Assembly: GCF_048771995.1 (NCBI RefSeq) | Contig: NC_133026.1 | Location: forward strand, 108,744,001-108,808,000 | Length of the DNA: 64,000 nucleotides | Origin: Taeniopygia guttata | Taxonomy: Eukaryota; Chordata; Aves; Passeriformes; Estrildidae | Direction of reading: 5' to 3' | Shown here: positions 47,701-59,450 of the stretch, one piece after another | Numbering within the stretch: position 1 is the first letter of the stretch | Layout: each line of letters starts with the position of its first letter | Translations under genes and position numbers: made by a program | Notes under the pieces: model-generated | Told to the model about the DNA's origin: nothing | What the model saw: the letters and a program-made list of their open reading frames with translations, nothing else | Databases searched by the model: none

Positions 47701-50700
47701 TATACAGATTCCTTAAACAATTATCAAACTGGTTTATTAAAATGGTGCAGTTTTTTGAGTGTAAAATTCTGATGAAAATATTTTTATTAATGTAGGTCTA
47801 AATTGTATACACACATGCAGCCTTAGCTTCTAGCACTCACTACACAGTCAATTAGGCATTATAAAAGTGCTTACAGCTAAGGATGTCTTTCACATGGGAT
47901 GGGGTCCTTCTTCCTCTCCATTAATCTTATCTATTTTCCATCATTCTCGTGCATTAAGGAAATACTTCATGCCATTTTAACTTATTCTTAACCCATAGGC
48001 ACATTCCCCAAATGAAAAAAGCCCCAGGCCTGCTGAAATCAGAGACAAAACTTCCACCACCTTCAGTGCAATCAGGACTTGCCCTACTCCCCAGTCCATC
48101 TCTTGGCTTCATGTGATGTGTATAGTGTAGATGATATTTGCAGAGACATGAATATTGTCAGATCACCCACCTGTGCCAGGGAGAATGGTGCTTCACAGCT
48201 CCCAGCCCTCACCCACACAAAAGATTACTTCATTTGCTGAACATGATTTAAGGAAATGTTTAAGCTAAATTTCTGCTAGAGGCCCATGTGGACAGGAAAT
48301 TGCATTAAAAATGTAAATCTTCATTCCTAAATTGAAGAAAACAACCCACAGCATAAGAAATACTGACTGATAGTTTAGTGCTGCTCCAATCTGGAATTCA
48401 CTGCTGTCTTTCAGGCCATATGATAACAGTAGGTTTCAGTCTGCTTTCCTCTTGGAGCATACTGCTTGACAGAACTGACCATGAGGTTTCCCTCAGCCTC
48501 TGGAACTTAGGACTTGGCACTCATTGCCCCCTGTATTTTCTTCCAAGTTCAGTCTTTAACTACATACAAAGCAAGTATCTGGCTTTTGGTGCAGATGGAA
48601 TTCACAATCTGCCTCGCTCATTGTCCCTTCACCTGTTTGAGGACTGAATCTCAGAAATACATCATAATCTACTGAGTCTTGATTTTCTGTCCTCCTGGCA
48701 TTCAGGTCAACTCTCCATGCCAGCCAGCACTTTATACTTAAGGTCATTCAGTTACTTCCTTCCTGTTTGGCCAAATCAATTTCATCTTTTGTTTTGTATT
48801 TTGATTTCAAAAGAGTTCTTTCACCTAATAATTCCCCATTATTCTTACCTTCTTTCTCCAGCAGTCAGCATAACATTTGCTGTGAAAACCTTTTCTTAGA
48901 TCTTACAACATTGTACTGAACTGTATATTAAAAAATATCTGCCATACACTTCTGACTACCTTGCAGCCTCTAGAGGGTTTTTAGCTTTCTGTGAGGACAG
49001 CACAAAATATCTCATCAGTAGAACTGAATTTGGCAGCAGTTCATACTTAAGTGCTTCCCAGAGCTGCAACTTAAGTGAAGCATTTGATATGTTATTGGGG
49101 TTGAGTTTTGTGGTACTCAAGGCCTTTTTGTTATGCAATGAAACCTTTAAACCTTTGAGCCACAATATTTTATACATAGTTTAAAACGTATTTCATTAAC
49201 TGAGGTGTTTTCAAATTATAGCTTGTATTACACATGAGTTCAGACATGGTATGATGGGAAACAAAAATAAGAACAGGGATAAACCTGGACCGTGCTATCT
49301 CTCACCTACCCAGAGTTTGCTTTAGACAGAGAAAATATGGTGTTCTCCCTCTCATATTTAACTGCACAGTCTTCCTTCACCTAATTTTTCAATTGTTAAT
49401 TGAAAGATACGGTAAAATTTGTATGACAAGAAATATCCACTGGTCCCAAATATACATTTGGGACAAAAAAAAGTTTTTTTTTTTGTTTTGTTTGTTTGTT
49501 TTTGTTTTGTGTTTTTTTTGTTTTGTTTTGGTTTTTTTTTGTTTTGTTTTTTAAATTCAATGTTTGGCCAATCAAGATTTGTTTATTCCAGTCAAATAGC
49601 TTCTGCTCTTCTATGTTTCAAAATAAGCACTCCAGCTGATACATAAGTGAGTTTCTATCAAAATCTGTGGCCATGTGTGGACTGTCCCAAAGAAAGTAGA
49701 ACAAAGAATGGGAAGTCTCAGGATCTTTTGACTATAATATGAAAGTATGTGGATTGGGTTGAAATTAGTAGTCCTTTAACAAAAAAAGACATGATATGAT
49801 AATTAGCAGATGCCATCCTGTGTTTTCTGAGAGCCCAGAGTGTTCCTGACGACATCTTATTAATGTCAGGGTTAATCAGCAAGTGTTTTGAGTTCCTGTA
49901 CATTGTATGTATGAATGCTAATCATCTGATTATGTGGTGTTTGCATTTAGTCTTTCTCTGCTCACAGCTTTGGACCTTCAGAATTAAAATGAGTTGTGTA
50001 ATAGAGATTCACAATTTTTTTTTTTTTTTAATGTCAGCCTCTTCCCTAAGCTTCATGGACACATGCAGTTTTGAACTTGAAAATGTATGTGGCATGATTC
50101 AAAGTTCAGATGATAACAGTGACTGGCAGCGTTTGTCTCAGGTTCCAGCTGGGCCAAATACCGATCACACTAATATGGGAGAATGCAAAGGTATGAGAAA
50201 AAACCTCTTATCTTTCTGGGAAGTGTTTTCTGCAGAGGCAGTGTTTTATGCAGGGCTCCTTCAAGCTTGGCCTTATCTGCTTATTTTTTTACAAACTACA
50301 GTTTGTTTTTTAACTAAGCAGCATAGATCTACATACCTAGGGACATCATGTGATATGTTGATTTTCTGCTTATTTCAGAGGATCGAATGTCCTTATCTCT
50401 TTTGATAAGTTTTTTTTTTTTGTCTTAGTGCCACATGCTGTCATGAGAGTTATATAAAGTATTGAACCTGTGATACAGGCACACCAAATAGATTGCTGCT
50501 TTTCTGAATAATTGCTCAGTAAGTCCTTGGACAGGAATAGGATTTTGAAATGTGTATTATCAGGGCTGAGGTGAAAAATTAATTGACAATCTAGCTAGAT
50601 GTATCTCGACCTGTCAGAATGGTCCAAGAGTTCAGGAATTTAAATCAGCCCTCCAGAGTGTCATCTGTGAGTTACTGGCACTGGGTAAAGAGTAAAAACC

Positions 50701-53700
50701 CATGGTTTGGGTACAATTTGCTAGAGAAAATGAAATTAGAAGAAAAGCTGCAAAGATAATAGTTGTAGCTCTGGAAAAGGTGAACAATTAAGAGTCCTCA
50801 GTCAGAGATTTGTTCCTGACTGTATCTTCTAGAGTTGTTACAATACAGCATTAAGAAACCCAATACACCAGGAAAATTCTGTTTTCTCTCCCCTCTACCG
50901 CTAATTTCTCGTTGACTTTTGGCAGATTCTGGCTACTTCATGCATTTTGACACCAGTGCTGGAGGAGAAGGTAGCACAGCTGTCCTGGAGAGCCGAATTC
51001 TGTATCCCAAAAGAGGTTTTCAGTGCTTACAATTCTATTTATATAACAGTGGTAATGAGAGTGACCAGCTGAATGTCTGGGTCAGGGAGTACACGTCTGC
51101 CAATCCAAATGGCACTCTGAGATTCATCAAGGAGATAAAAGGTATGGAATAAAATTGTGTTTTGTTTTAATCTATCCTCAGTATTTTTCAAAGTACTGAG
51201 GAAAATTATTGTGGCAAAGTCACTCATTTCGTAGTGCTGTTCTTTGGCTTCTTCTCTATCTATGTAATTGATTCGTTGCTGCTGAAATTATACCTGACAG
51301 ATCCTCAGTCAGCTGCTTTCCTATAATATAATAAATTACCACAAATTTCAGACTCTTGTATTATCAAGATAGTTTTCTCGCCAAACTAGCTCAAATTCCA
51401 TAAGCAATCATTTTAACTGTTCTAAAATTGCTGGTATCAATAGCAGCTGATGAAGTCGGAATATTAGAGTAAATTACAATTAATAAGAAAGTATAATAAA
51501 GAAATGGAAAGCATAAGTACCCTGGAATATCTAAGTTAAAAAAAATAAATAAAATTTAAATTACTTAACTGAAATATATGAGCAACAGATCATGATTTGA
51601 GTTGTAGTTTGAAGAAGATTAAATTCTTGTGGTTTTAGGAGCCTGTGGCCTACAGAATGATCAGTTGAGGTCAGCTAATGGACAAGAGCTCTTTAAGCTA
51701 GAATTGCCAAAGTCACCTTGGGATTAAATTGCTTTCTCAAATATTTAACTATTAGATGGTCTCCATTTCACCTACACCAAGTTCAGAAGGATATGATCAA
51801 GTTATTTTACTAAATAGGTATCATTTCTGTCTCTTTTTGCCCCTTTAGGCTCAGCTACTGACAGTGCCTGTTTTTTTTTCTTTTCTTCATTTCTATGGCT
51901 TCACTGTCTGTGCCCTCTGAGCTAACAGGCATCCTTAACGTAAGAGTTGCTAAGGCAGATGTAGACTTCACATCAGTCTTAGCCCTCCAAACTCTTTCAA
52001 ACACTACCTTGATGCCAAGATTAATTTCTCCAGACTTCAGCCTTCCTCACAAACACTTTTGTGTCTATTAGGCCCCATCTCCCATTCCTGCTTTCTCAAG
52101 TCTGTAATTTCCTTTGAAGTCTCTGATCTCATAAGCGTGTCCAAAGAAGAACCCTATTTTGACAATCTGTGGCAAAACTTTTAGGGATGGTTCAAGACCA
52201 CTTTTCCCCCAAGCTGTTTCACTTCTCTCAAGTGAGAAGTTACCCTCACCAATGCACTCAATAACCTAGAATAACAGTGACACTACAGCCCCTTCCATCC
52301 ATGGTCTGACATCCTCGATGAGCTGTTCATGGGTTTGCACTGAACTACTGTTCGAGAGGCTTAGCGACAATCCCTGAACACTTCCCACTGGTTTGTGGCA
52401 GCTGGGGATTTTTGAACTGCACATATTACATGTAAAAATCCTTTAGCTTATGCAGAAGGCAATTTCATGGAAAAAAGTTTTCTTCTTGTTTCTTGGTTAA
52501 TTTTTTCCCTCCTAATTATAAGAGTAATGAAAAATGTCAAGAAATTAAGACATATTTGAGATCCATTGTGTTGTGCTTTGGATTGTTAGGAGAGTGATGC
52601 ATGAGTCTGTTATCTGCTGTTCAATAAATGCAGCTGGTCTTCTGTACAGATGAACTAAAACCAAGCCACAAAAGAAACTGTTTTGGTGCACATAATTTAA
52701 AAAAGGATCTTCTACTTTCATTGACCTCACAAGGCCCCTTTGCAGAGGTCTTTGCTTTTGTGTACACTGCTCTTGGAGTCAAGTGGAATTTGCTAGTACA
52801 GGCACTTTTGGATGCGGCATCAAACTTGCAGTAAAGTTCTATTGCACGAAGCAGGTTTTGCAAATGACTGGCTTTAATTTGACCTTAGTACCATTAATCA
52901 TGTGATGGGTGAATAGTGCTTCTGCATAGGCAAGCTTCCAGCAAACCATTTAAAGATACAAAAACAAATGAATGAATTAGTCTTGTAGTTCTAGGTTCCC
53001 AGAATCCTCTGGAGCATTTTTTGTTGAGGCATGTTGTTGTTCTGTTATTTGAATATAACTTGTTCTGAATTTTTTCTTTTTAACAATGCAGGTGAAACTC
53101 TTTTTGTGGATTTAATAATCACAACTCCTGGACTAATTTAATGAAATTTTATTTAAAAATGTAAAAGAAAAAGCAGTTTGAAAACCCATCAACAAGTGCT
53201 ATTACGCATATTAATTCTGTTAAAATACTGTATTGAGCAAATATGATCTTGAACTGAAAAAGTAATTTCTACAGGAGAAATATTCCATCACACCAGTGTC
53301 AGTGGAATTGAAAAATTCTTACACAGTGTTGGTATGGGGTCCACAGACCTGTGCAGTGTTTGATTGCGCTACTGACTTAGAAATCTCTACCCTTGTATTT
53401 CAGGTTCACCTGAGACTTATTGGCAGCTCCATCATGTTTCTTTGAATGTCACGAGTAAATTCCGGGTTGTGTTTCAAGGCGTGAAAGGAAGTGGCTTGTC
53501 AAATGGAGGCCTCTCTATTGATGACATCAACTTGTCAGAAACTCAGTGTCCCCACCATGTCTGGCATATCAGAAATTTCACACAGCTCCTCAACACAAGT
53601 CCAGCAGGGAAAGGTGGGGCAGTATACAGCCCACCTTTTTACTCTAGTGAAGGATATGCTTTCCAGGTCAGCTTGTATGTAAATGGTACCATTGATAGCC

Positions 53701-56700
53701 CATTTAATTTAGGAATATACTTGTCCTTGATTTCTGGAGCAAACGATGATCAATTGAAATGGCCCTGTCCATGGCAACAAGGTACCATGATCCTGCTTGA
53801 CCAGCATCCTGATATTCGTCAACAGATGTCAAACCAAAGAAGTATAACAACAGACCCTCTGAAGTTATCAGGTTAGTTAAAATCAAACATGTAAAACACA
53901 ATCAAAAGACAAGGGGTCATATCTCCTCTTTGTATAAATTAATGCATATTTTTTAGCTTCTGGAATGTTTCATATGTTTGCAGCAAAAATAATATTGATC
54001 CATGGACAAGAAAAAAATTAAACCTACAAGCAAGTTAAGCTAGGACTCTGGATTTCAAAGCTGCATTAGCATAAGAAACAGGTGGATGATCTATTCCTAA
54101 AGTTTCTTTCATGTGCTCTGTGAGGAAACATATATTTCTGTTTTAACGAGAATGGAAGTTTTCCAGAAGTCATGAAAAGAAAAACACTGAATTAAAAATA
54201 CAGGTGGTTTACACCAAATAAAACTGAAGCAACTATCAAACAAATCACAACCCTCCTTGTCAAAGGTACAGTGATGTCAGCACAAGAGATGGACAAAGTA
54301 CTGATTCATATTATGTAATCTGTACTTGTTCAAGATGTGAGAAGATAAGGGCTATTGCCCACAATAACTTGGAAGTGTGACAGTTGAGGTAAAAAGTAAC
54401 TCTAAGAAATGATAGGAATCTATACAGAGAGAGATATAAAAGAAAACACCCACATTCAGCATTGGATAAAGTTTGGATTTAAGCCATAATTACTTCCTTC
54501 TTTTTGCCAAAAGAAATCATCTCTGCCACTGAATTAGTTTTCTGGACTTTCAGACTAAAAAGGAAGGAAGGCACAAAACCATCCAATTCATATTATTATT
54601 TTAAAACCAGTATGTTTTACTTTGCATTTTCTGTGACACTGCCTCTATATGAAAACAAAGTGGTTAATCTAGAAAGAATTAATGTCCTCTTTGTAAATGA
54701 AAGACACGCCGCACATGCCCTCTATAGATATTTGTAAAAGCACATTTTCCTTGTGCTTTCTGCTGTTACAGCCACAGTGCCCTTTTCTTTCTCTGACCCT
54801 GTGTCTGTTTGCTCTCTGCCCTTGTTTATTCTTATATTGCAAATAGTCCACGATTCCCAAGGGAAGCCTTGTAATACACACTTTTTATCTAACCAGAGAG
54901 GTGTTGGAGCAGGGAGATCTTTCTCCCTCTGTCAGATTCTTTCATGGACAATCAGGCTCAGCTTTGAGCTTTAGAACAGGGTTTGGTGGACCAGGCATCA
55001 GTGATCTGTGGTCATTTAGGTTGCTCAAATATCTTGTGCCCCACATCTACTGCAGGAAATACTCTCTTTTGAGAAGTACTGCATTAACTCATGTTATAGA
55101 TGTGTTACTTATCTTCTTGACCACCTCACTTTAACGAACTAAAAAGAAAATACAACAGGTTTTCAACTAGGTCTCAAACAACCTCACCTCCAGCAGGTTC
55201 TTTTCTCAGGACCTCAGGCTAAACCAAATCATTGAAGATCTCCATTGCTTTGTGCCTCTCATCAGTGGGGAATCTCAGGCAATTGAGATTTCTGCTGAGA
55301 CACAAATCCAGAGCAGTCTCACATTCACATTCTTTTTTTCCTTTTTTCCCCCTAGGATCCTCATCACACTATATTTGGGATAGGCCAGATAAAGTAGGAT
55401 CCGAAGCAACTTTTCCCAATGGAACTAAATACATGAGAGGTCCAGGAGTTGGAACAAGCGCATTTTTAACTCATGAGAGACTTAGAAGCCGCAACTTTAT
55501 CAAAGAAGATGGTGTTTATATTCTTTTAACAATGGAAGGTATGTGAACACAGCTGATACGCTTCACAATGCAACAAACAGTGTCAGATACCAAGTCACTA
55601 GTGCTGTAGTTATACAGGATGTAATTTGCACTTGAGCAGTATTTGAATTATGCCTGTGTCTAAATTCAAATTGTATGTTTGAATAAATTTGTGAACAGGT
55701 ACATACACAATGTAATTCCTTTATCTCATGTGAAGGTGTGTAAAACAATGCTAATCCTGTGCAAATTATTTTGAATATATTAATTTGAATAAAGCTATCT
55801 GTTTCTGAAAAAATTCTAGAGGACATTTCGAAAATACATCTTGCTCCTGAAAGGCAAAAAAAACTGTTTATCCATTATACCTCTGGAGAGGATTACTGCT
55901 CTTTGTTATTAGAAATTATCATTAGAATAGGAAGAAAAAACCCATTATTGTCTGTGGGTTCACCATGCAGATATATCGCATCTCCTGTCAACTCAGCCGA
56001 GCATTCTACCCCCTCTTGTTACGACTACAAGTGCCAGCACCACCAAACCTGGCCCTCGCCCCACTGCCACCACCAAGCCCCCCAGTGGCACTAAGACCAC
56101 CACCACTGCATCCACCACCAGCACCACGGGCAGCACCACCCAGCCTGGAGAGCCAGAGGTTCCAGCCTTCTGCTCAGACAACCCCTGTGAAAACGACGGT
56201 GTCTGTGTCATGGTGAACAGAGCACCTACGTGCAGGTAACTGCCTTTGTTCACTCTCAAATGCAGTTTTAGGATGAGTAATGAAAGTTTCTAATGAAATA
56301 AATCTTTTCTCCCAACGAAAGACAGACTAGCTGATTAAGGTAAGTATTTGCAACTGCCCCTGTGAGACTGAACTTATGGCCAACTTGGGCAACAAAGCTC
56401 CTAACCTCAGCATTTGATCATTTTGAAGTCCTCTGCTTGACTTTCCTGTAAATTATATTTTAAATGTGTTTATTATTTTAAGTAATGTATTACTCCAAGT
56501 TTTATAATTCCCTATAGCAAAATGTAGAAGAGTTAAATAAATGTAATTGAAAGAAAAGAGCATTTATATAATTAGAGTAGATTTTCAATACTTATCATGT
56601 AGGAAGCAGTGTAGACATTATTTTAAAATTTGATTCAGAAATATAATACAGTGCAAATTATGACCATGAGTTACCAAAGTGTAGTCGCTTGCCTTTGAAA

Positions 56701-59084
56701 CCAGCAGAGAAAGCTGAGGAATAAAAGATTGTTTGCCCTGCAAGAAGATTAATATCAACTTTTATTTAATTCTCTCTGGATTGCATTTATGTACCCTACC
56801 TGTCTGATTAGCATTGTTCCAGCTCTCAAATAAGCTCTGAGGCTGAAGACAGTAACCTTAGATACTGTTCCAGGGCAGGTAGACTGGGGGAGTGCTGTGA
56901 GGAAAACATAAAGGCCAAGAGCCACAGGAGTCAGGATGACTCATTAAGTGTTATATGTCCCCATTTAGGAACCTTTTAAAAAATAATTCTTGTGCAACTC
57001 ATCAGAAGCAGGTCACAAATATGAGTAAATGTCAAGAAGTAGTTCCAAGAAGATAAAAATAAAAAATATGCTCAATCTTATGCCTCATTTCAACATTATG
57101 GGAAGAGAACATTTATTTTCTGACATATCTGGACTCTTTGAAGCTTTAGTGCCTTTGCGACCTACTTTCTGTCCTATAGAAATGTGTGACCAGCAGTCAG
57201 TTTCCGCCCCAATTTTCTGCTGGGAAATGGGCGGGAATGTGATATCTCTGTTTAAGCTGAATTACCTGGAATCTCCCCAGCAGGCAATATCTTTACAATG
57301 CACTGCAAACTTGTTTTCAGGGCTGTGCTAGTCCTGAATAAATGGCTTAGACAGGAGCTAGAAAATCAATACATAAGGAGTAACCAAGGTCAGAAAGATG
57401 GAGGTGAGTGTGCTGACTGTGGTGCTGGTAAGGTGATGGAATCAAACCCTGGAGGTTGTTTTCAGTCCTAAAACTGGATGGCTGCTGGGCTGTGAATTTC
57501 TTTTATTATCTGTGTGTTGGGTGAGGGCAAAGGCAGCTCTTACAAGTTCTTTAAATTTGAAAATTAAAAAAAAAAAAAAGAGAAGCTCCATAGATCAGCT
57601 GCAACCAAGCATTAAGGGGTCAAGAAGATCAAGAAGGCTTTTAGGATTTCTGGCAAAGGCTCTATGTGAAGGCACAACCTCTGAAACATCAGGAAGCTGA
57701 AAGAAACACATTTAGGTGTGTAAGGACAGTGGGCCACTCAGGCCACTCAAGATAACTTTAAAATAGAAGTCCATTTTAAGATAACTTCATTATGCTTTCA
57801 AATATAGAAATTGCACCACAGATGTCATTTTTCTGAAGTAGACCTTTTCACACTTTTAATCTTTAAGTGATAGTACATGTTTGTTCTTTTGCTTTCTAGA
57901 TGTCCAGCAGGTGACAACTGGTGGTACATGGGAGAAAAGTGTGAAAGAAAAGGCTCAACTCAAGAAAATACTGTAATAGCTGTTTCTTCAACCATAACTG
58001 TGTTTGTTGTAATGCTAATTGTCACCATCACAACTGCAGTGTGCCTTAAAAAGAAATACAAACAAAGAAAGGAGAATAAGGAGAGTGTGACTCTAGAAGA
58101 AGTAAGTATCTTGCCTCTTTCAACAAATATACAGATACACACATATCTATATTCACTAAGAAGCAAACAATCAAGTTAACTAAGAAGTAAATGGGAAGAT
58201 GTCACATTTTTGAAGCCTAAAGGCTACAGGTTAAGAATTAAAGAGCTCCTTTAAGTGACACTGATTTATCAAACATTACAAACCCACTTAATTAAAAACC
58301 TGTTCTCCTCTTCCACCCCCCTCCACTGTGTACCAATGACAGCCTACACTGAGTGGGATAGTGTGAGCAAAGGGGCTAATTTTCAATTTGTAATTAAACC
58401 ATATTTTCTGCTCAGTAAATTTGTATTTCATCTATTACTGCCTATTCTAATAAAGATCCCCCCCTGGATATGGTGCTAAAAATGCATCCCAGGATGTCAA
58501 AACAAAAAGTGAATCTAAAAAATAATTTTCCACTTTCAAAGGCCATTTTTTATGCAAGGCATGAAGTAGCCGTGGAAATATTAACTTAAGGAAAGGTTGA
58601 GAAGACATCAGGTTAAAACTGTCTAGATGACAAGATCATAAATTCCATTACTGGATAGAAGCAGCATTTGGGCATGTTTTCACAGGAAATTTCATGCAGT
58701 CTGAGACACATGGACTCCTACTTTAAGTAGAGGCTTGTCTACTTAAAAGGCTTACTTAAGAAGCTTGTCGCAAGCGTGACATAGTTTAGAGGGACTCACA
58801 GGGCACAGGAGAAATTTTGTAAACAAACTGAAGAGGAATATCCTTCCAGAAAGCAGAGTTCCATTTTTAATTTTGTACTAATACTCTTTGTGTGATACCC
58901 CACTGAGTTGCAGTACTTCTGTACAGTGTCAGATACTTGACACTGCTACTTTATGACTGTCCAATAAAGAGTTTTGGTTTCTTTGCAAGTAATGCTCTTA
59001 CATTATGCACATATTTTCCTTCCCTATACACTTTTAAGATGTGTTTGGTTTTTTCCCCTCACTTAGACTAAAACATCTTTCTGA
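38748..59084 (+). CDS. MEP1B: MEP1B, meprin A subunit beta (astacin metalloprotease), 14 exons found, signal exon missing
   Basis: Fourteen exons join in consistent phase to 735 codons plus stop; human MEP1B is 701 aa including its signal peptide. Domains in order: short propeptide ([16 protein letters not shown]), Arg-Asn activation junction ([13 protein letters not shown]), astacin domain with zinc motif [18 protein letters not shown] and Met-turn SVMHY, MAM domain (SFMDTCSFE to SETQC), MATH/TRAF domain (HHVWHIRNF onward), Thr/Pro-rich stalk, EGF-like module ([12 protein letters not shown]...C...C), one transmembrane helix ([18 protein letters not shown]), and a short basic tail ending KTSF. 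Known: meprin beta is a disulfide-linked, type I membrane protease of intestinal and renal brush border. It is activated by trypsin-like enzymes and sheds mucin, procollagen and APP substrates. No furin site is seen, as expected for beta. The signal-peptide exon is not secured. The stalk is longer than in human. Confidence 0.95.
38952..39002 (+). CDS. MEP1B: MEP1B exon, propeptide ([16 protein letters not shown])
   Basis: The acceptor is TTATTTTTCAG and the donor is GTTTTT, a weak donor after GAAG. The residues match human [15 protein letters not shown] nearly one to one. The exon is phase 1 in and phase 1 out. Confidence 0.92.
39101..39144 (+). CDS. MEP1B: MEP1B exon, propeptide ([14 protein letters not shown])
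   Basis: The exon lies between TTCCCTTTAG and GTGAGT. It encodes the conserved [10 protein letters not shown] segment of the meprin propeptide and ends in phase 0. Confidence 0.94.
39145..40144 (+). other. MEP1B intron
   Basis: 1.0 kb. It contains a 108-codon open frame (39735-40061) without splice or family support; no element is recognised. Confidence 0.65.
40145..40217 (+). CDS. MEP1B: MEP1B exon, activation site and start of astacin domain
   Basis: The acceptor is TTGGATACAG and the donor GTACAG. The exon encodes [20 protein letters not shown] and EDSL. The Arg-Asn junction before SIIG corresponds to the tryptic activation cleavage known in meprin beta. Confidence 0.95.
40218..41149 (+). 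other. MEP1B intron
   Basis: About 930 bases, AT-rich, with nothing recognised. Confidence 0.7.
41150..41267 (+). CDS. MEP1B: MEP1B exon, astacin N-terminal subdomain
   Basis: The acceptor is TGCTTTGCAG. The exon encodes [20 protein letters not shown] and [20 protein letters not shown]. The cysteine is the conserved astacin disulfide partner. The donor is GTAAGA, phase 2. Confidence 0.96.
41268..45105 (+). other. MEP1B longest intron (3.8 kb)
   Basis: No repeat, exon or RNA gene recognised. The open frames here are short and lack homology. Confidence 0.65.
45106..45284 (+). CDS. MEP1B: MEP1B exon, catalytic zinc motif of astacin domain
   Basis: The exon carries [18 protein letters not shown], the full astacin signature HExxHxxGxxH with the catalytic Glu, and [11 protein letters not shown] upstream. 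It is 179 bp, with acceptor TCACTGCCAG and donor GTCAGT. Confidence 0.97.
45285..46733 (+). other. MEP1B intron
   Basis: 1.45 kb. A 97-codon open frame at 45337-45630 has no splice or family support. Confidence 0.65.
46734..46952 (+). CDS. MEP1B: MEP1B exon, Met-turn and end of astacin domain
   Basis: The exon encodes [14 protein letters not shown] with the Met-turn below the zinc site and the tyrosine ligand, and closes with [15 protein letters not shown]. The acceptor is TTGCCATTTAG and the donor GTAAGT. Confidence 0.97.
46953..50037 (+). other. MEP1B intron between astacin and MAM exons
   Basis: 3.1 kb. The only clear item is the T/G simple repeat at 49466-49552. Confidence 0.65.
49466..49552. 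repeat. (GTTTT)n simple repeat
   Basis: Runs of GTTTT, GTTTG and long T tracts. Confidence 0.95.
50038..50190 (+). CDS. MEP1B: MEP1B exon, start of MAM domain
   Basis: The exon follows a run of T and the acceptor ATGTCAG. It encodes [20 protein letters not shown] and the rest of the first MAM strands, ending NMGECK in phase 1 before GTATGA. Confidence 0.96.
50191..50925 (+). other. MEP1B intron
   Basis: About 735 bases, nothing recognised. Confidence 0.7.
50926..51141 (+). CDS. MEP1B: MEP1B exon, central MAM domain
   Basis: The exon encodes [20 protein letters not shown], then [20 protein letters not shown] and [11 protein letters not shown]. It holds the MAM core; the cysteine in GFQCLQF is conserved with human. 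The exon has symmetric 1-1 phase. Confidence 0.97.
51142..53403 (+). other. MEP1B intron
   Basis: 2.3 kb, nothing recognised. Confidence 0.65.
53404..53871 (+). CDS. MEP1B: MEP1B exon, end of MAM and most of MATH/TRAF domain
   Basis: This is the longest exon (468 bp). It closes the MAM domain with [15 protein letters not shown], then opens the MATH domain with [11 protein letters not shown] and runs through [32 protein letters not shown] and [11 protein letters not shown]. All are close to human meprin beta. Confidence 0.97.
53872..55355 (+). other. MEP1B intron
   Basis: 1.5 kb, nothing recognised. Confidence 0.65.
55356..55538 (+). CDS. MEP1B: MEP1B exon, C-terminal half of MATH domain
   Basis: The exon encodes [30 protein letters not shown] and [11 protein letters not shown]. 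It aligns to the human segment with only scattered changes. The acceptor TTTTCCCCCTAG is strong and the donor is GTATGT. Confidence 0.96.
55539..55970 (+). other. MEP1B intron
   Basis: About 430 bases, nothing recognised. Confidence 0.7.
55971..56235 (+). CDS. MEP1B: MEP1B exon, mucin-like stalk and EGF start
   Basis: The exon begins [14 protein letters not shown] (human ISHLNSTQIQLTP). It then carries about 46 residues rich in Thr, Pro and Ser at 56021-56158 and resumes homology at [12 protein letters not shown], the EGF module. Human has only a few residues at the insertion point. The Thr block is made of ACC/ACT runs and is GC-rich compared with the other exons. It ends in phase 2. Confidence 0.93.
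56236..57899 (+). other. MEP1B intron splitting the EGF module
   Basis: 1.7 kb, with an A run at 57566-57579 and nothing else recognised. Confidence 0.65.
57900..58101 (+). CDS. MEP1B: MEP1B exon, EGF end, transmembrane helix, tail
   Basis: The exon closes the EGF module ([15 protein letters not shown]), then spans the membrane with [20 protein letters not shown] and has a basic stop-transfer [11 protein letters not shown]. It ends in phase 0 at LEE before GTAAGT. Confidence 0.96.
58102..59066 (+). other. MEP1B last intron
   Basis: About 965 bases. An AATAAA at about 58962 could allow an alternative shorter transcript with a different tail. Confidence 0.6.
59067..59084 (+). CDS. MEP1B: MEP1B last coding exon (TKTSF and stop)
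   Basis: TTTTCCCCTCACTTAG precedes ACT AAA ACA TCT TTC TGA. The phase fits the previous exon. The tail ends KTSF, whereas human ends QHAF, so residue identity gives little support. The splice site and the poly(A) signal downstream support it. Confidence 0.75.
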   Translation, partial: TKTSF

Positions 59085-59450
59085 AGATAATGCAAACAAG
59101 CATCAACGACACAAGATGAACATCACTGCAAAACCACAACTACGTCATCATTCTTTCTGTTCCTTTTATCTCAAGCATCATGATAAAAGTTTGTAAAGTC
59201 AGGAAAATAATTCATCATCTGGATAAAACACTGTGCTAAAGTCAGTGGAGTGTCTGACAGTGCTGTGTATTGTCATTCAATGGAGAAAAATGGAAATACA
59301 TTGTGCAACATGGCTGCCTTGTCCTTCAAGTCTACCTAAACATGAAGAAAACATGAAAATGGCATCCTGGATTTCAGTCAACACAGGAAAGTCCAAGTTT
59401 GCTACATTATCATTGCATAGTTATCTATAATAAAGGGGAGCTGGACCCAG
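59085..59450 (+). terminator. MEP1B: MEP1B 3' UTR and poly(A) signal
   Basis: AATAAA at 59429-59434 is the first good poly(A) signal after the stop. It predicts a 3' UTR of about 370 bases. Confidence 0.65.
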
